Of a stretch of DNA of 64,000 nucleotides, positions 44,217-53,309 are shown piece after piece. Within the stretch, counting starts at the first letter, position 1; every line of letters begins with the position of its first letter. The stretch comes from Terriglobales bacterium (GTDB lineage Bacteria; Acidobacteriota; Terriglobia; Terriglobales; Acidobacteriaceae). The notes below the pieces were generated by a model that saw nothing but the letters and a program-made list of their open reading frames with translations, was not told the DNA's origin and did not search any database. The DNA is taken from positions 223,532-287,531 of the forward strand of contig DASRER010000022.1 in NCBI GenBank assembly GCA_035651995.1, written 5' to 3'. A program made the translations under genes and the position numbers.

Positions 44217-45635
44217 ATGCGAATCGCAGTAGTGGGATCGGGCTATGTTGGCCTGGTGGCTTCAGCCTGCCTGGCTGAGATCGGTCACGACGTAGTCTGC
44301 ATCGATAACGATCAGCAGAAGGTCGCCGCTTTGGTGCGCGGCGAGACTCCCATTCACGAACAGTTCCTGCCCGAGTTGCTCACTCGGCATCGCGGAAGCC
44401 GGCTGCGTTTCTCCGGAAACCTGGCCGAAGCCGGGCGCGGCGCCCACGTCGTGTTCATCGCCGTCGGCACACCGCCCACCGAGAACGGCGACGCCGACCT
44501 CTCGTACGTCGAATCTGTCTCGCGCGAAGTTGGACAGCAGCTCGGCGATTACACCGTCATCGTCGAGAAGAGCACGGTGCCGGTGTACACCTGCGAATGG
44601 GTGCGCCGCGTCATCTCGCTGAACGCGCCCTCTCCGGTGGATTTCGACGTCGCCTCCAACCCTGAGTTCCTGCGCGAAGGCACCGCCGTCACCGACTTTC
44701 TGTATCCCGATCGGATCGTGGTGGGCGCCGACAATGACCGCTCCGCCAGCGTGCTCCGCACGCTTTACGAGCCCCTGACCAGCGGCGCGTATTACACCCA
44801 GCCGGGCGCGATCAAGCAGCCGTCGGGCGGTGCTGACTTTCCGCCGCCGCTCATCGTGACCAGCACCAAAAGCGCGGAACTCATCAAGCACGCCTCCAAC
44901 GCATTTCTCGCGCTCAAGATTTCCTTCATCAACGCCGTCGCCAACGTGTGCGAAGCCGTGGGCGCCGACGTGGAGCAGGTGTGCACCGGCGTGGGTCTGG
45001 ATTCTCGCATCGGCCCGCGCTTCCTGAGGCCCGGCATCGGCTACGGCGGGTCGTGTTTCCCGAAAGATGTGCTCGCCTTCCGTGCCGTGGCGCGCGACTG
45101 CGGCTACGACTTCCGCCTGCTGGAGGAGGTCACCCGCATCAATGACGACCAGCGGCAGCGATTCCTCCGCAAAGTGCGCAACACGCTCTGGACGCTGAAA
45201 GGGAAGCGCCTGGCCGTGCTTGGGCTCGCCTTCAAAGGCGGGACCGACGACATCCGCGAGTCGCCCGCGCTGGCGCTGGTGCAGGCATTGCTCCGCGAAG
45301 GCTGTGACGTGGTGGCCTACGATCCCGCCGCCGCGGACCGCGCTCGTGAAGAGCTCGGTGGCGACATCGTGCGCTTCGCCAAAGGGCCCTATGAAGCGGC
45401 CCGTGGCGCCGACGCGCTGCTCATCCTCACCGACTGGGAGGAGTTCGCGCGCCTGGACCTGGAGCGCCTGGCAGGCGAACTGAAGTATCCCATCGTCCTC
45501 GACGGGCGCAACATGTATCGGCCGGAGGACATGGCCGCGCATGGCCTTACCTACGTCAGCGTCGGCCGCGCCACCATCACGCCGCTCAACCGTCGCGCTG
45601 CCATGGCTTCATCGCCTGCGACCGCGCGCGACTAG
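44217..45635 (+). CDS. ugd: UDP-glucose 6-dehydrogenase
   Basis: A 472-residue nucleotide-sugar dehydrogenase that oxidises UDP-glucose to UDP-glucuronate with two NAD+. It has VVGSGYVGLVASACLAEIGH at the N-terminus, VGTPPTENGDADLSYV and the catalytic cysteine in YGGSCFPKD. FKGGTDDIRESPA marks the C-terminal domain. A segment with LTSGAYYTQPGAIKQPSGG is longer than in many family members and may be a lineage-specific loop. UDP-glucuronate is a likely building block of the exopolysaccharide. It is separated by a short gap from rfbC. Confidence 0.93.
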   Translation: MRIAVVGSGYVGLVASACLAEIGHDVVCIDNDQQKVAALVRGETPIHEQFLPELLTRHRGSRLRFSGNLAEAGRGAHVVFIAVGTPPTENGDADLSYVESVSREVGQQLGDYTVIVEKSTVPVYTCEWVRRVISLNAPSPVDFDVASNPEFLREGTAVTDFLYPDRIVVGADNDRSASVLRTLYEPLTSGAYYTQPGAIKQPSGGADFPPPLIVTSTKSAELIKHASNAFLALKISFINAVANVCEAVGADVEQVCTGVGLDSRIGPRFLRPGIGYGGSCFPKDVLAFRAVARDCGYDFRLLEEVTRINDDQRQRFLRKVRNTLWTLKGKRLAVLGLAFKGGTDDIRESPALALVQALLREGCDVVAYDPAAADRAREELGGDIVRFAKGPYEAARGADALLILTDWEEFARLDLERLAGELKYPIVLDGRNMYRPEDMAAHGLTYVSVGRATITPLNRRAAMASSPATARD

Positions 45636-45692
45636 CCGGCGGCAGCGTCAGGTCGAGTCGGGCGAGCGTGCTATACTCGCCGCCTCTCACAC

Positions 45693-46256
45693 ATGTTTGA
45701 GCGCAAGGAAACCGGTATACCCGGCCTGTGTGTTCTTGCGCCGCGGGTTTGGCGTGACGCGCGCGGCTTTTTCCTGGAAACCTACCACGCTGCGCAGTTC
45801 GCCGAACTCGGTATTCACGACCGTTTCGTGCAGGACAATCACTCTCGCTCGGTGAAGAACGTCCTTCGCGGCCTTCACTATCAGCTTCGTCGGCCTCAGG
45901 CCAAGCTTTGCCGTGTAATCCGCGGCGCCGTGCTTGATGTCGCCGTCGACATCCGCCGTGGCTCGCCAACGTTCGGCCACTCCGCGGCCGTGGAACTCTC
46001 GGCCGAGAACATGCTTCAAGTTTACGTTCCCGCTGGCTTCGCGCACGGGTTCGTCGTTTTGTCGGACGAAGCCGAGTTCCTCTACAAGTGCAGTGACTTC
46101 TACGACGCTGCCGACGAGCGCGGCGTCCTGTGGAACGATCCCGACCTGAACCTGAACTGGGGCCTGAGCGACCCGCTACTTTCCGACAAAGACCGCAGAA
46201 ACCCGCGGCTCTCGCAGATCGCCGCCCAGCATCTGCCCGCTTACAACGCGCCATGA
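45693..46256 (+). CDS. rfbC: dTDP-4-dehydrorhamnose 3,5-epimerase
   Basis: A 187-residue RmlC of normal length. It includes RDARGFFLETYHAAQFAELG, the HSRSVKNVLRGLHYQ motif with the catalytic His, VIRGAVLDVAVDIRRGSPTFG and PAGFAHGFVVLSD. Compared with the paralogue at 14.8 kb it is closer to classical RmlC, and it overlaps rfbD by four bases (ATGA), so this copy should serve dTDP-rhamnose. A TATACT hexamer at 45672-45677 is a possible -10 box. Confidence 0.95.
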   Translation: MFERKETGIPGLCVLAPRVWRDARGFFLETYHAAQFAELGIHDRFVQDNHSRSVKNVLRGLHYQLRRPQAKLCRVIRGAVLDVAVDIRRGSPTFGHSAAVELSAENMLQVYVPAGFAHGFVVLSDEAEFLYKCSDFYDAADERGVLWNDPDLNLNWGLSDPLLSDKDRRNPRLSQIAAQHLPAYNAP

Positions 46257-47164
46257 AGGTCCTCGTCACCGGCAAAGACGGCCAGGTCGGCTGGGAGCTC
46301 CAGCGAGCCCTGGCGGCGGTGGGTGACGTCGTCGCGCTCGGCCGGCAGGAGCTGGATCTCCGCAACGTTGACGCGATCCGCCGTACCGTACGCGATCTGC
46401 TTCCGAACATTGTGATAAACGCCGCCGGCTATACGGATGTGAACCGCGCTGAGGCCGAGCGCGCGATCGCCGACGAAGTGAATGGCCGCGCGCCCGGCAT
46501 CTTCGCGGAGGAGGCGGCGCGCATCGGCGCCTTGCTGGTGCACTACTCCACTGACTATGTTTTCAGCGGCGATTTCAAGCGCCCCTATCGCGAAGACGAC
46601 CCCGTTGGTCCCATCAACGCCTACGGCGCGAGCAAACTGCTGGGCGAGCAGGCAATCCAGGCCGTGGGTGGCCATTACTTAATTTTTCGGACGGCTTGGG
46701 TGTACGCCACGCGCGGCAAGAACTTCTTCCTGACGATTTTGCGTTTCGCGCGCGAAGGCAAGCCGCTGCGCGTCGTCGCTGACCAGAAGGGAACGCCGAC
46801 TTGGGCGCGCTTGATCGCCGAAACCACGGCAGCCGTGCTCCGCAAGCCGGCCGGCGAACTTGCGCAGCGCGCGGGCGTCTATCACTTGACCGCCGGCGGC
46901 GAAACCAACTGGCACGAATTCGCGCGCGCCATTTTGAGCGAGGTCGCCAACTCGCACGCGCCCGACGCGGCGGCCTGCCGGCAAGCTCTGGAGCGCCTGC
47001 AGGCGATCACCTCGGCCGAATTCTCCACGCCCGCGCGCCGCCCCGCCAACTCCGTGCTCGACAATCAGAAACTCGTACAGGTGTTCGGCATCCGTTTTCC
47101 GGGTTGGCGCGAGCAACTTCACCTCGCAGTCGAAGACTGGCAACGCGGCGAGACCACAGACTAG
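46253..47164 (+). CDS. rfbD: dTDP-4-dehydrorhamnose reductase
   Basis: A 303-residue SDR giving dTDP-L-rhamnose, the last step of the pathway. The start at ATG 46253 gives MKVLVTGKDGQVGWELQRAL; the frame is open upstream only as an overlap with rfbC. VINAAGYTDVNRAE, STDYVFSGD and YGASKLLGE with the catalytic Tyr and Lys are present. The C-terminus (YHLTAGGETNWHEFARAI) matches RmlD. Translation is coupled to rfbC by a four-base overlap. Confidence 0.95.
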   Translation: MKVLVTGKDGQVGWELQRALAAVGDVVALGRQELDLRNVDAIRRTVRDLLPNIVINAAGYTDVNRAEAERAIADEVNGRAPGIFAEEAARIGALLVHYSTDYVFSGDFKRPYREDDPVGPINAYGASKLLGEQAIQAVGGHYLIFRTAWVYATRGKNFFLTILRFAREGKPLRVVADQKGTPTWARLIAETTAAVLRKPAGELAQRAGVYHLTAGGETNWHEFARAILSEVANSHAPDAAACRQALERLQAITSAEFSTPARRPANSVLDNQKLVQVFGIRFPGWREQLHLAVEDWQRGETTD

Positions 47165-47190
47165 GCGCGCCAGCTTACCGGTAAACTGCT

Positions 47191-47196
47191 TATAAT
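47191..47196 (+). promoter_or_regulatory. candidate -10 box before the UDP-GlcNAc dehydrogenase-like gene
   Basis: A perfect TATAAT, with TG two bases upstream (near an extended -10), lies in the 165-base gap after rfbD. No good -35 is seen. The next gene starts 134 bases downstream, so a long leader would result. The remaining gap holds nothing else that I can support. Confidence 0.35.
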
Positions 47197-47329
47197 CAAC
47201 TACTTGTGGGAATCCTTGGGGCTTGGCAAGCTGTGACCGCTCCGCATGAACCGACGTAACTCTGTTGGGTCGAAGCCGCACCGGCGCGCCGCAACTTGAT
47301 GCTAAGATGGCCGGGTTACCAACTCTCCT

Positions 47330-48682
47330 ATGGCCACTCAATCCAAACAGTCTGTGGTTGCGCCGCTGCCGCTGGTTTCCAAGGTTCAGGCGCGCGAGGC
47401 GCACGTCGGCATTATCGGACTCGGCTACGTCGGCTTGCCGCTGGCGCTCCTGTTCAGCGAGCAGAAGTTCCCGGTCACCGGCTTCGACATCGACCAGAAG
47501 AAGGTCGACACCCTCAGCTCCGGCGGCTCCTACATTTTCCGAATCCCGGCGACCGATGTGCAGGCCGCCCGCGGGCGTGGTTTCAGCGCCACCGCCGACT
47601 ACGCGCAGATCGCGAAGATGGATGCGGTCATCATCTGCGTCCCCACGCCGCTCGACGAGCACCATGAGCCCGACCTGAGCTACATCACCGGTACGGCCGA
47701 GGCCATAGCGCCGCACTTGCGCGAAGGCCAGCTCATCGTGCTGGAGAGCACCACGTATCCGGGCACCACCGAGGAAGTGCTGGTTCCCATTCTGGAAAAG
47801 ACCGGCCTGAAGGCCGCGCGCAACGGCTCCAGCGGCAACCGCGAATTCTTCGTCGCCTTCTCGCCCGAGCGCGAAGACCCAGGCAACGACACGGTCGCTC
47901 GCCGTGACATCCCCAAAGTCATCGGCGGGCTCGACGCACGCGCTGCCGAAGCCGCGGGCGCGCTCTACAACTCCATTTTCAACCGCGTCGTTCCCGTCTC
48001 TTCTCCGGCAGCGGCGGAGATGACCAAGCTGCTGGAAAACATCTACCGCTGCGTGAACATCGCGCTGGTCAACGAACTCAAGCTGCTCTGCCTGCGCATG
48101 GGCATCGACATCTGGGAGGTGATCGGCGCGGCCGCCACCAAGCCCTTCGGCTACCACCCCTTCTATCCCGGCCCGGGTCTTGGCGGGCACTGCATTCCCA
48201 TTGATCCGTTCTATCTGTCGTGGAAGGCGAGGCAGTTCGACTTTCACACCAAGTTCATCGAACTCGCGGGTGAAGTGAACATCGGCATGCCGTATCACGT
48301 GGTGGCGTCGGTCGCCAACGCACTCAACAAGCACAAGAAGGCGCTCAACGGATCACGCATTCTCGTCCTCGGCGTCGCCTACAAGAAAGACATCGACGAT
48401 CTTCGTGAGTCGCCGGCGCTTACCATCATCGAGTTGCTCCAGCGCGAAGGCAGCCAGGTCAGCTATCACGACCCATATTTCCCGTTCGTTGGCCGCGGAC
48501 GCCACTACGAGTTGCAAATGAAGTGCGCTCCGCTGGAGGACCTCGGGCAGTACGACTGCGTGCTGATCGTGACCGACCACTCCGACTACGACTACAAACG
48601 CATCGTGGACGAGGCGCAAATGGTCGTCGATTCACGGAATGCCACGCGCGGCATCAAGTCTTCCAAGATCGTGCCCTGTTAG
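47330..48682 (+). CDS. wbpA: nucleotide-sugar dehydrogenase, WbpA/TviB type
   Basis: A 450-residue member of the UDP-glucose/GDP-mannose dehydrogenase family. It has GIIGLGYVGLPLALLFSEQ, VPTPLDEHHEPDLSYI, SFSPEREDP-like SPEREDPGN, and the catalytic Cys in PGLGGHCIPIDPFYLSWKA. The GGHCIPIDP form separates the UDP-N-acetyl-hexosamine dehydrogenases (WbpA, TviB) from UDP-glucose dehydrogenase at 44.2 kb, whose motif is GGSCFPKD. It should make UDP-GlcNAcA or a related uronic acid. The adjacent 4-epimerase (13 bases downstream) fits a WbpA-WbpP/TviB-TviC pair. Confidence 0.9.
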   Translation: MATQSKQSVVAPLPLVSKVQAREAHVGIIGLGYVGLPLALLFSEQKFPVTGFDIDQKKVDTLSSGGSYIFRIPATDVQAARGRGFSATADYAQIAKMDAVIICVPTPLDEHHEPDLSYITGTAEAIAPHLREGQLIVLESTTYPGTTEEVLVPILEKTGLKAARNGSSGNREFFVAFSPEREDPGNDTVARRDIPKVIGGLDARAAEAAGALYNSIFNRVVPVSSPAAAEMTKLLENIYRCVNIALVNELKLLCLRMGIDIWEVIGAAATKPFGYHPFYPGPGLGGHCIPIDPFYLSWKARQFDFHTKFIELAGEVNIGMPYHVVASVANALNKHKKALNGSRILVLGVAYKKDIDDLRESPALTIIELLQREGSQVSYHDPYFPFVGRGRHYELQMKCAPLEDLGQYDCVLIVTDHSDYDYKRIVDEAQMVVDSRNATRGIKSSKIVPC

Positions 48683-48695
48683 CGATTCTTCGCTG

Positions 48696-49670
48696 ATGGC
48701 CAAGTACCTCATCACGGGCGTGGCCGGTTTCATCGGCTCCGCCATCGCGCACGCTCTGCTGGAGCGCGGAGCGTCGTTCCGTGGCATCGATAATCTCTCC
48801 ACCGGCCGCCGGCAAAATATCGCCGCCATCGCCGGCAAGTTCGATTTCCGCCAAGTGGACCTGCTCGACCGCGCCGCTCTCGCCGACGCCTGCAAGGGGG
48901 TGGACTGCGTCTTCCACCAGGCCGCCATTCCCAGCGTTCCGCGCTCGGTCGCCAATCCGCTGGAAAACAATGCCGCCAACGTTGACGGCACGCTCAACCT
49001 CCTGGTCGCAGCGCGCGAAGCTAAAGTCCGGCGCGTGGTCTACGCGGCATCGTCTTCCGCCTACGGCGAAACGCCGACTCTGCCCAAGCGCGAAGACATG
49101 GCGCCCGATCCCATCTCGCCTTACGCGGTCGCCAAGCTCGCCGGCGAGATGTACCTGAAGTCGTTTTACCGCGTCTACGGCCTGGAAACGGTCGCGCTGC
49201 GCTACTTCAACATCTTCGGCCCGCGCCAGGACCCGAATTCGCCATACTCGGCGGTGCTCGCCCGCTTCATCAGCTCCATGCTGGCGGGCAAGGCGCCTAC
49301 TATCTTCGGTGACGGCGAGACCAGCCGCGACTTCACCTACGTGGAGAATGCGGTCCATGCCAACCTGCTCGCCGCCGAGGCGCCGGGCGAGAAGGTCGCC
49401 GGGCGCGTGTTCAACGTTGCCACCGGGTCACGCACCTCCCTCAACCAGGCGTTTGCCGCCCTCAAAAAGCTGACCGGCTACACGGGCGAGCCGATCTATG
49501 CCCCTGCGCGCGCCGGCGACATCAAGCACTCGCTCGCCGACGTGACCCGCGCCCGCGAAGCCTTCGGCTACAGCGTCCAGGTGAATTTCGATGAAGGCCT
49601 GCGGCGCACCGTGGAGTGGTACCGGTCGCAAGCCGCCGCCGATCCCGCCGTCCCCGCCAGCGCTCGATAA
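48696..49670 (+). CDS. UDP-sugar 4-epimerase, WbpP/TviC type
   Basis: A 324-residue extended SDR. ATG 48696 gives MAKYLITGVAGFIGSAIAHALL with a classical GxxGFIG motif. The catalytic residues are in ASSSAYGETPTLPKRED and YAVAKLAGEMYL. RYFNIFGPRQDPNSPYSAV is typical of UDP-hexose/hexuronate 4-epimerases (GalE, WbpP, TviC, GlcA 4-epimerase). Together with the WbpA-like gene it probably supplies a galacto-configured amino-uronic acid to the polysaccharide; a UDP-glucuronate 4-epimerase role cannot be excluded. Confidence 0.87.
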   Translation: MAKYLITGVAGFIGSAIAHALLERGASFRGIDNLSTGRRQNIAAIAGKFDFRQVDLLDRAALADACKGVDCVFHQAAIPSVPRSVANPLENNAANVDGTLNLLVAAREAKVRRVVYAASSSAYGETPTLPKREDMAPDPISPYAVAKLAGEMYLKSFYRVYGLETVALRYFNIFGPRQDPNSPYSAVLARFISSMLAGKAPTIFGDGETSRDFTYVENAVHANLLAAEAPGEKVAGRVFNVATGSRTSLNQAFAALKKLTGYTGEPIYAPARAGDIKHSLADVTRAREAFGYSVQVNFDEGLRRTVEWYRSQAAADPAVPASAR

Positions 49671-49714
49671 CACGCTTTACGCCGCCGCCCCCGTTAGAGC
49701 ATCATAGGTGCGCC

Positions 49715-51406
49715 ATGGCCACTTCCAGCCCTGTTGCCACCGGTGTGGGGGCGTCTTCCGGCGCGATTCCGTTCCTCCTGCTCGTCCAGGGGACCGAGCA
49801 GACACGCGTTCCGCTCGAGCGCACACCCTTCGGCATCGGACGAAAAACCGATAAAGATCTGGTGATCGCCGACCCGCGTGTCTCCCGCGATCACGCGCAG
49901 ATCGTTTTGGAAGGCAGTGACCTGTGGCTCGTCGACCTGGGCAGCAAGCACGGCACCTTCGTCAACGGGAACCGCGTCGAGCGCCACCTGCTCAAGCGAA
50001 ACGACCGCCTGGAATTCGGTGCGCGCGATCGCGTGTACGTTGTCTTCCAGCCCGACCAGCCGGAAGCCGCCGCCGCTCGCGAGTTCCTCAGCCAGATTTC
50101 GGTCATGAATATGCCCAGCCCGGGCGGCGTGCCCTCGGGCGCTGGCGATCTGGAAAAACTCAAGCTGTTCCTCGAGGCCGCGCGCAAGCTGAACACCTCA
50201 GGAGTGGTCGACGAGGTTCTCGTCACGCTCATCGACACCACCCTCCGCATCACCCACGCCGAGCGCGGATTCGTATTCCTGCGCGCGCAGGACAAAGAGG
50301 GCACGTTGCGCCTCGCTGCCGGCCGCAACTCGCGCGGCGAACTCCTGCTCGACGACAAGACCATCTCGCACTCCATCCTCGAAGACGCGCTCAAGGGCGG
50401 CGGCGAGTTTCTGGTCACCGACACCAGCAAGAGCATGGAGCTGGCCTCGCGCAACAGCATCGTCGCTTACGACCTGCGCACCGTCATTGCCATCCCGCTG
50501 CGCAAGACGCAGCTCCAGCAGGAGAAGGCGGTCACTTCGGTCGAAGCCAAGGCGCCCGAAGTCCTTGGTGTTCTCTACCTCGACAGCCGCTTCGCCTCGC
50601 GCGAGATCACTGCCGTCAGCCACGACATTCTGCGCGCCATCGCGACCGAAGCAGCCGCTCTGGTGGAGAACGCCAACCTGGTGCAGGCTGAAGCCGCCGC
50701 GCGCCAGTACCAGCAGGAGCTGGCCATCGCCGCCTCGATTCAGCAGCGGCTCATGACGGTCACCATCCCCGACGTGCCGTTCGCCGCCGTCCGCGCCAAG
50801 AATCTTTCCTGCCGCGAAATCGGTGGCGACTTCTACGACGTCGTCCTCACCGACCAGGGCTTGGCCGTTATCGTCTGCGACGTTTGCGGCAAGGGAGTTT
50901 CCGCCGCCATCCTGGGCTCGATCATTCAAGGAATGGTCTACTCGCAGCTCACCGCGCACACGTCGCTGGTCGATATCGCCGCCGCCGCCAACAAATTTCT
51001 CTGCCTGAAGAGTCTCGGCGAAAAGTACGCCACGCTCGTCATCGCGCACATCAGGCGCGACGGCACCCTCGAGTTCGTCAATTGCGGACACGTCACCCCG
51101 CTGCTGATCAGCGGCAACACCGTCACCCGGCCAAAAGAATCGAATCTTCCGGTCGGATTGCTGCCCATGGCCACCTACGAGAGCGGCACAATGAAGGTGG
51201 ATCCCGGCGATCGCCTGATCGTGGTCACCGATGGAGTCACCGAGGCCGAAAATCCTTCCGGCGAATTCTTCGGCAACGAGCGGCTCGAGAAATCCTCGAC
51301 CGCAGCCAGCCCTTTCGACCAGATCTTCGAAGACGTGAAGGAATTCTGCGGTCCTGTCCCCTTCAATGACGACTGCACCGTCCTCGAGCTCACCTATAAA
51401 GGCTGA
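49715..51406 (+). CDS. FHA-GAF-PP2C (SpoIIE-like) serine phosphatase
   Basis: A 563-residue signalling protein. ATG 49715 is used because the 33 codons before it read as Arg/Pro-rich shadow. An FHA domain (about 15-110: GIGRKTDKDLVIADPRVSRDHA, shown in part as SRDHAQIVLEG and LGSKHGTFVNG) binds phosphothreonine. A GAF domain follows (about 150-325), then a short helix and a PP2C/RsbU-type phosphatase domain (about 350-560). Its metal-binding acids are in REIGGDFYDVVL, VIVCDVCGKG and LIVVTDGVTEAE. It would dephosphorylate an anti-sigma antagonist or another phosphoprotein in response to a signal sensed by GAF. No partner gene (STAS or anti-sigma kinase) is adjacent. Confidence 0.9.
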   Translation: MATSSPVATGVGASSGAIPFLLLVQGTEQTRVPLERTPFGIGRKTDKDLVIADPRVSRDHAQIVLEGSDLWLVDLGSKHGTFVNGNRVERHLLKRNDRLEFGARDRVYVVFQPDQPEAAAAREFLSQISVMNMPSPGGVPSGAGDLEKLKLFLEAARKLNTSGVVDEVLVTLIDTTLRITHAERGFVFLRAQDKEGTLRLAAGRNSRGELLLDDKTISHSILEDALKGGGEFLVTDTSKSMELASRNSIVAYDLRTVIAIPLRKTQLQQEKAVTSVEAKAPEVLGVLYLDSRFASREITAVSHDILRAIATEAAALVENANLVQAEAAARQYQQELAIAASIQQRLMTVTIPDVPFAAVRAKNLSCREIGGDFYDVVLTDQGLAVIVCDVCGKGVSAAILGSIIQGMVYSQLTAHTSLVDIAAAANKFLCLKSLGEKYATLVIAHIRRDGTLEFVNCGHVTPLLISGNTVTRPKESNLPVGLLPMATYESGTMKVDPGDRLIVVTDGVTEAENPSGEFFGNERLEKSSTAASPFDQIFEDVKEFCGPVPFNDDCTVLELTYKG

Positions 51407-51410
51407 CTTT

Positions 51411-51450
51411 CCTTCGTGCTCCATGCCGCTCCTTCGTGTTCTTCGTGGTT
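51411..51450. repeat. CCTTCGTG-type dispersed intergenic repeat
   Basis: CCTTCGTGCT, then CTCCTTCGTGTT and CTTCGTGGTTA form a short run of near-identical CTTCGTG units in the 106-base gap between the phosphatase and the GT-C/TPR gene. Such CTTCGTGT/CTTCGTGG strings occur as dispersed intergenic repeats in many environmental bacterial genomes. A related, palindromic version lies at 63795-63862. Confidence 0.55.
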
Positions 51451-51512
51451 AGCTGGTCGGTTTTTTCCTTCCCGGCGCGTGCGCCGTCGGCTTACGATGC
51501 CCGAAAGAGCAC

Positions 51513-53309
51513 ATGGGAGCAGGCTTGCAGGCGGGAACGGCAACTGACCAGCGCACGGCGCGCCTTCCCGGCCACGCCATTCTGCTTGCCGCCGCGCTGC
51601 TGCTCACCGTCGTCGCTTACGTCGGCACGCTCCAGTTCCAGTTCGTCTACGACGACCTGCCGCAGATCGTGCACAATCCCGCGGTTCAGTCCTGGCACTT
51701 TGCAGCCGGATACTTCACGCACCACGTCTGGAGCCACGTCTACCCGACCTGGCCGGGCAACTACTACCGTCCGGTTTTTCTCCTTTGGCTGCTGCTGAAC
51801 TGGACGGCCTTCGGCCTCCAGCCGCTCGGCTGGCATCTCACCACGGTCGCCGCGCACCTCGGCATGGTTGCCATGGTGTACTGGCTCGCGCGCCGCATCA
51901 CCGGTGACGCTGCCGCAGCGGCAATCGCCGCGCTCCTGTTCGGCGTACACCCAATCCATCTGGAAACCGTCGCCTGGATCTCTGGCGTCAGCGAGCCGCT
52001 GCTCGGACTGTTGTTCATCGGCGCGTTCATGTTCTACGCCAAGGCGCGCGACGGGCAGGAGCATCGCGCGCTGCGGTTGATGGTGTCGCTGCTTCTCTAC
52101 GCCTTGGCGCTGCTGTCGAAGGAAACAGCCATTGTCTTGCCGGCGCTGATCTTCGGCAACGAGTGGTTGCGGACCGATGAGCGAGAAGGCCGGCGTCGCA
52201 CCAGCGAAAAGCTGCGGGCCGCGGCAGTCGCCATCGTCCCGTACGCCGCAATCTCGGTCGGCTACCTGGCGTTGCGTGCCTTCGCGCTGAAGGGCGCGGT
52301 ACATCCCGATGCCGAGGTGACGCCGGCCACCGTGCTCCTCACCCTTCCGTCGCTGGTCTGGTTCTATGCACGGCACCTGGTGGCGCCATGGCCGCTGGGC
52401 CTGTTCTACGACGTCGGATACGTACTCCAGCCGACCGCGGCGAACTTCGTGCTTCCTCTGCTGTTCGCGTTGTTGTCCGGCGCCGCGCTCTGGGTTGCGG
52501 CGCGCCGCTCGCGCGCCGCCGCCGCGGCCATCCTCTGGCTGGTGCTGCCGCTGTTGCCGCCGCTAGGCGGCATCGCCGTTTTCGCCGCGGGCGACATCGC
52601 CCACGACCGCTACCTGTACTTGCCGTCCATCGGCTTCTGCATTCTTGTGGCGATCGCACTACGGCGCCTGGCGAACAAAGGCGGTGCCGCTCCTGCCGTA
52701 CCAGTTGCGCAGTTCGCGGCGGTTGGCGTCATCGGTCTCGCTCTGACTGTGGCCACCATGGTGCAGAGCGTCTACTGGGCCAACAATCTCCTGCTCTATC
52801 ACCGCGGCGTTCAGATGGCGCCGCGCAACGCGCTGGCTCGCAGCCATCTCGCTACAGAGATGCTCGCCCGCAACGACATCACCACCGCGCTGCGTCTCTA
52901 CCAGGAGGCGCACGACCTGGACCCGAACGCCTGGTCGAGCAACTTCATCCTCGGATACACGAACTTCTCCATCGGCCGTTTTCGCGAAGCCGAACCGTAC
53001 TTCCGCCGCGGCATTGAGATCACGCCCACCAATGCCAACCAGTACTTCTATCTCGGCCTGACGCTGATGAACCTCGGCCGCCTCGACGAAGCTGCCTCGA
53101 CCGCGCGCCGCGCCATCCAGCTCTGGGACAAGGGTCCCGGATTCCACTACGGGCTCGGCCTCATCCTCCAGCGCAAGGGCGACTTGGCGGGCGCGCGCGA
53201 CCAGTACGCAGCCGAGCTGAAGATTGACCCCAACTCCGGCGCCCGCCAGCAGCTCGCCGAGGTCGAAGCCCTGCTTGCCGGCGGCACGCCTTCATCGCGA
53301 ACGCAATGA
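51513..53309 (+). CDS. TMTC-like GT-C glycosyltransferase with C-terminal TPR repeats (copy 1)
   Basis: A 598-residue membrane protein. About ten transmembrane helices (residues 25-415) contain the GT-C acidic motif FQFVYDDLPQIVHNP right after the first helix, and NYYRPVFLLWLLLNW and FGVHPIHLETVAWI on the following loops. The C-terminal 170 residues are TPR repeats (NALARSHLATEMLARN, WSSNFILGYTNFSIGRF, FYLGLTLMNLGRLDEA), which should lie outside the cytoplasm. The pattern resembles TMTC/PMT-type O-mannosyltransferases using polyprenyl-phosphate sugars. Protein glycosylation is inferred. It overlaps copy 2 by four bases (ATGA). Confidence 0.8.
   Translation: MGAGLQAGTATDQRTARLPGHAILLAAALLLTVVAYVGTLQFQFVYDDLPQIVHNPAVQSWHFAAGYFTHHVWSHVYPTWPGNYYRPVFLLWLLLNWTAFGLQPLGWHLTTVAAHLGMVAMVYWLARRITGDAAAAAIAALLFGVHPIHLETVAWISGVSEPLLGLLFIGAFMFYAKARDGQEHRALRLMVSLLLYALALLSKETAIVLPALIFGNEWLRTDEREGRRRTSEKLRAAAVAIVPYAAISVGYLALRAFALKGAVHPDAEVTPATVLLTLPSLVWFYARHLVAPWPLGLFYDVGYVLQPTAANFVLPLLFALLSGAALWVAARRSRAAAAAILWLVLPLLPPLGGIAVFAAGDIAHDRYLYLPSIGFCILVAIALRRLANKGGAAPAVPVAQFAAVGVIGLALTVATMVQSVYWANNLLLYHRGVQMAPRNALARSHLATEMLARNDITTALRLYQEAHDLDPNAWSSNFILGYTNFSIGRFREAEPYFRRGIEITPTNANQYFYLGLTLMNLGRLDEAASTARRAIQLWDKGPGFHYGLGLILQRKGDLAGARDQYAAELKIDPNSGARQQLAEVEALLAGGTPSSRTQ

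Noticed and set aside
46679..48334. Long open frame of 551 codons on the minus strand
   Set aside because: It is fully antisense to rfbD and the WbpA-type gene, with low-complexity Arg/Val/Gly-rich translation and no domain; it results from high GC in the third codon position of the real genes.
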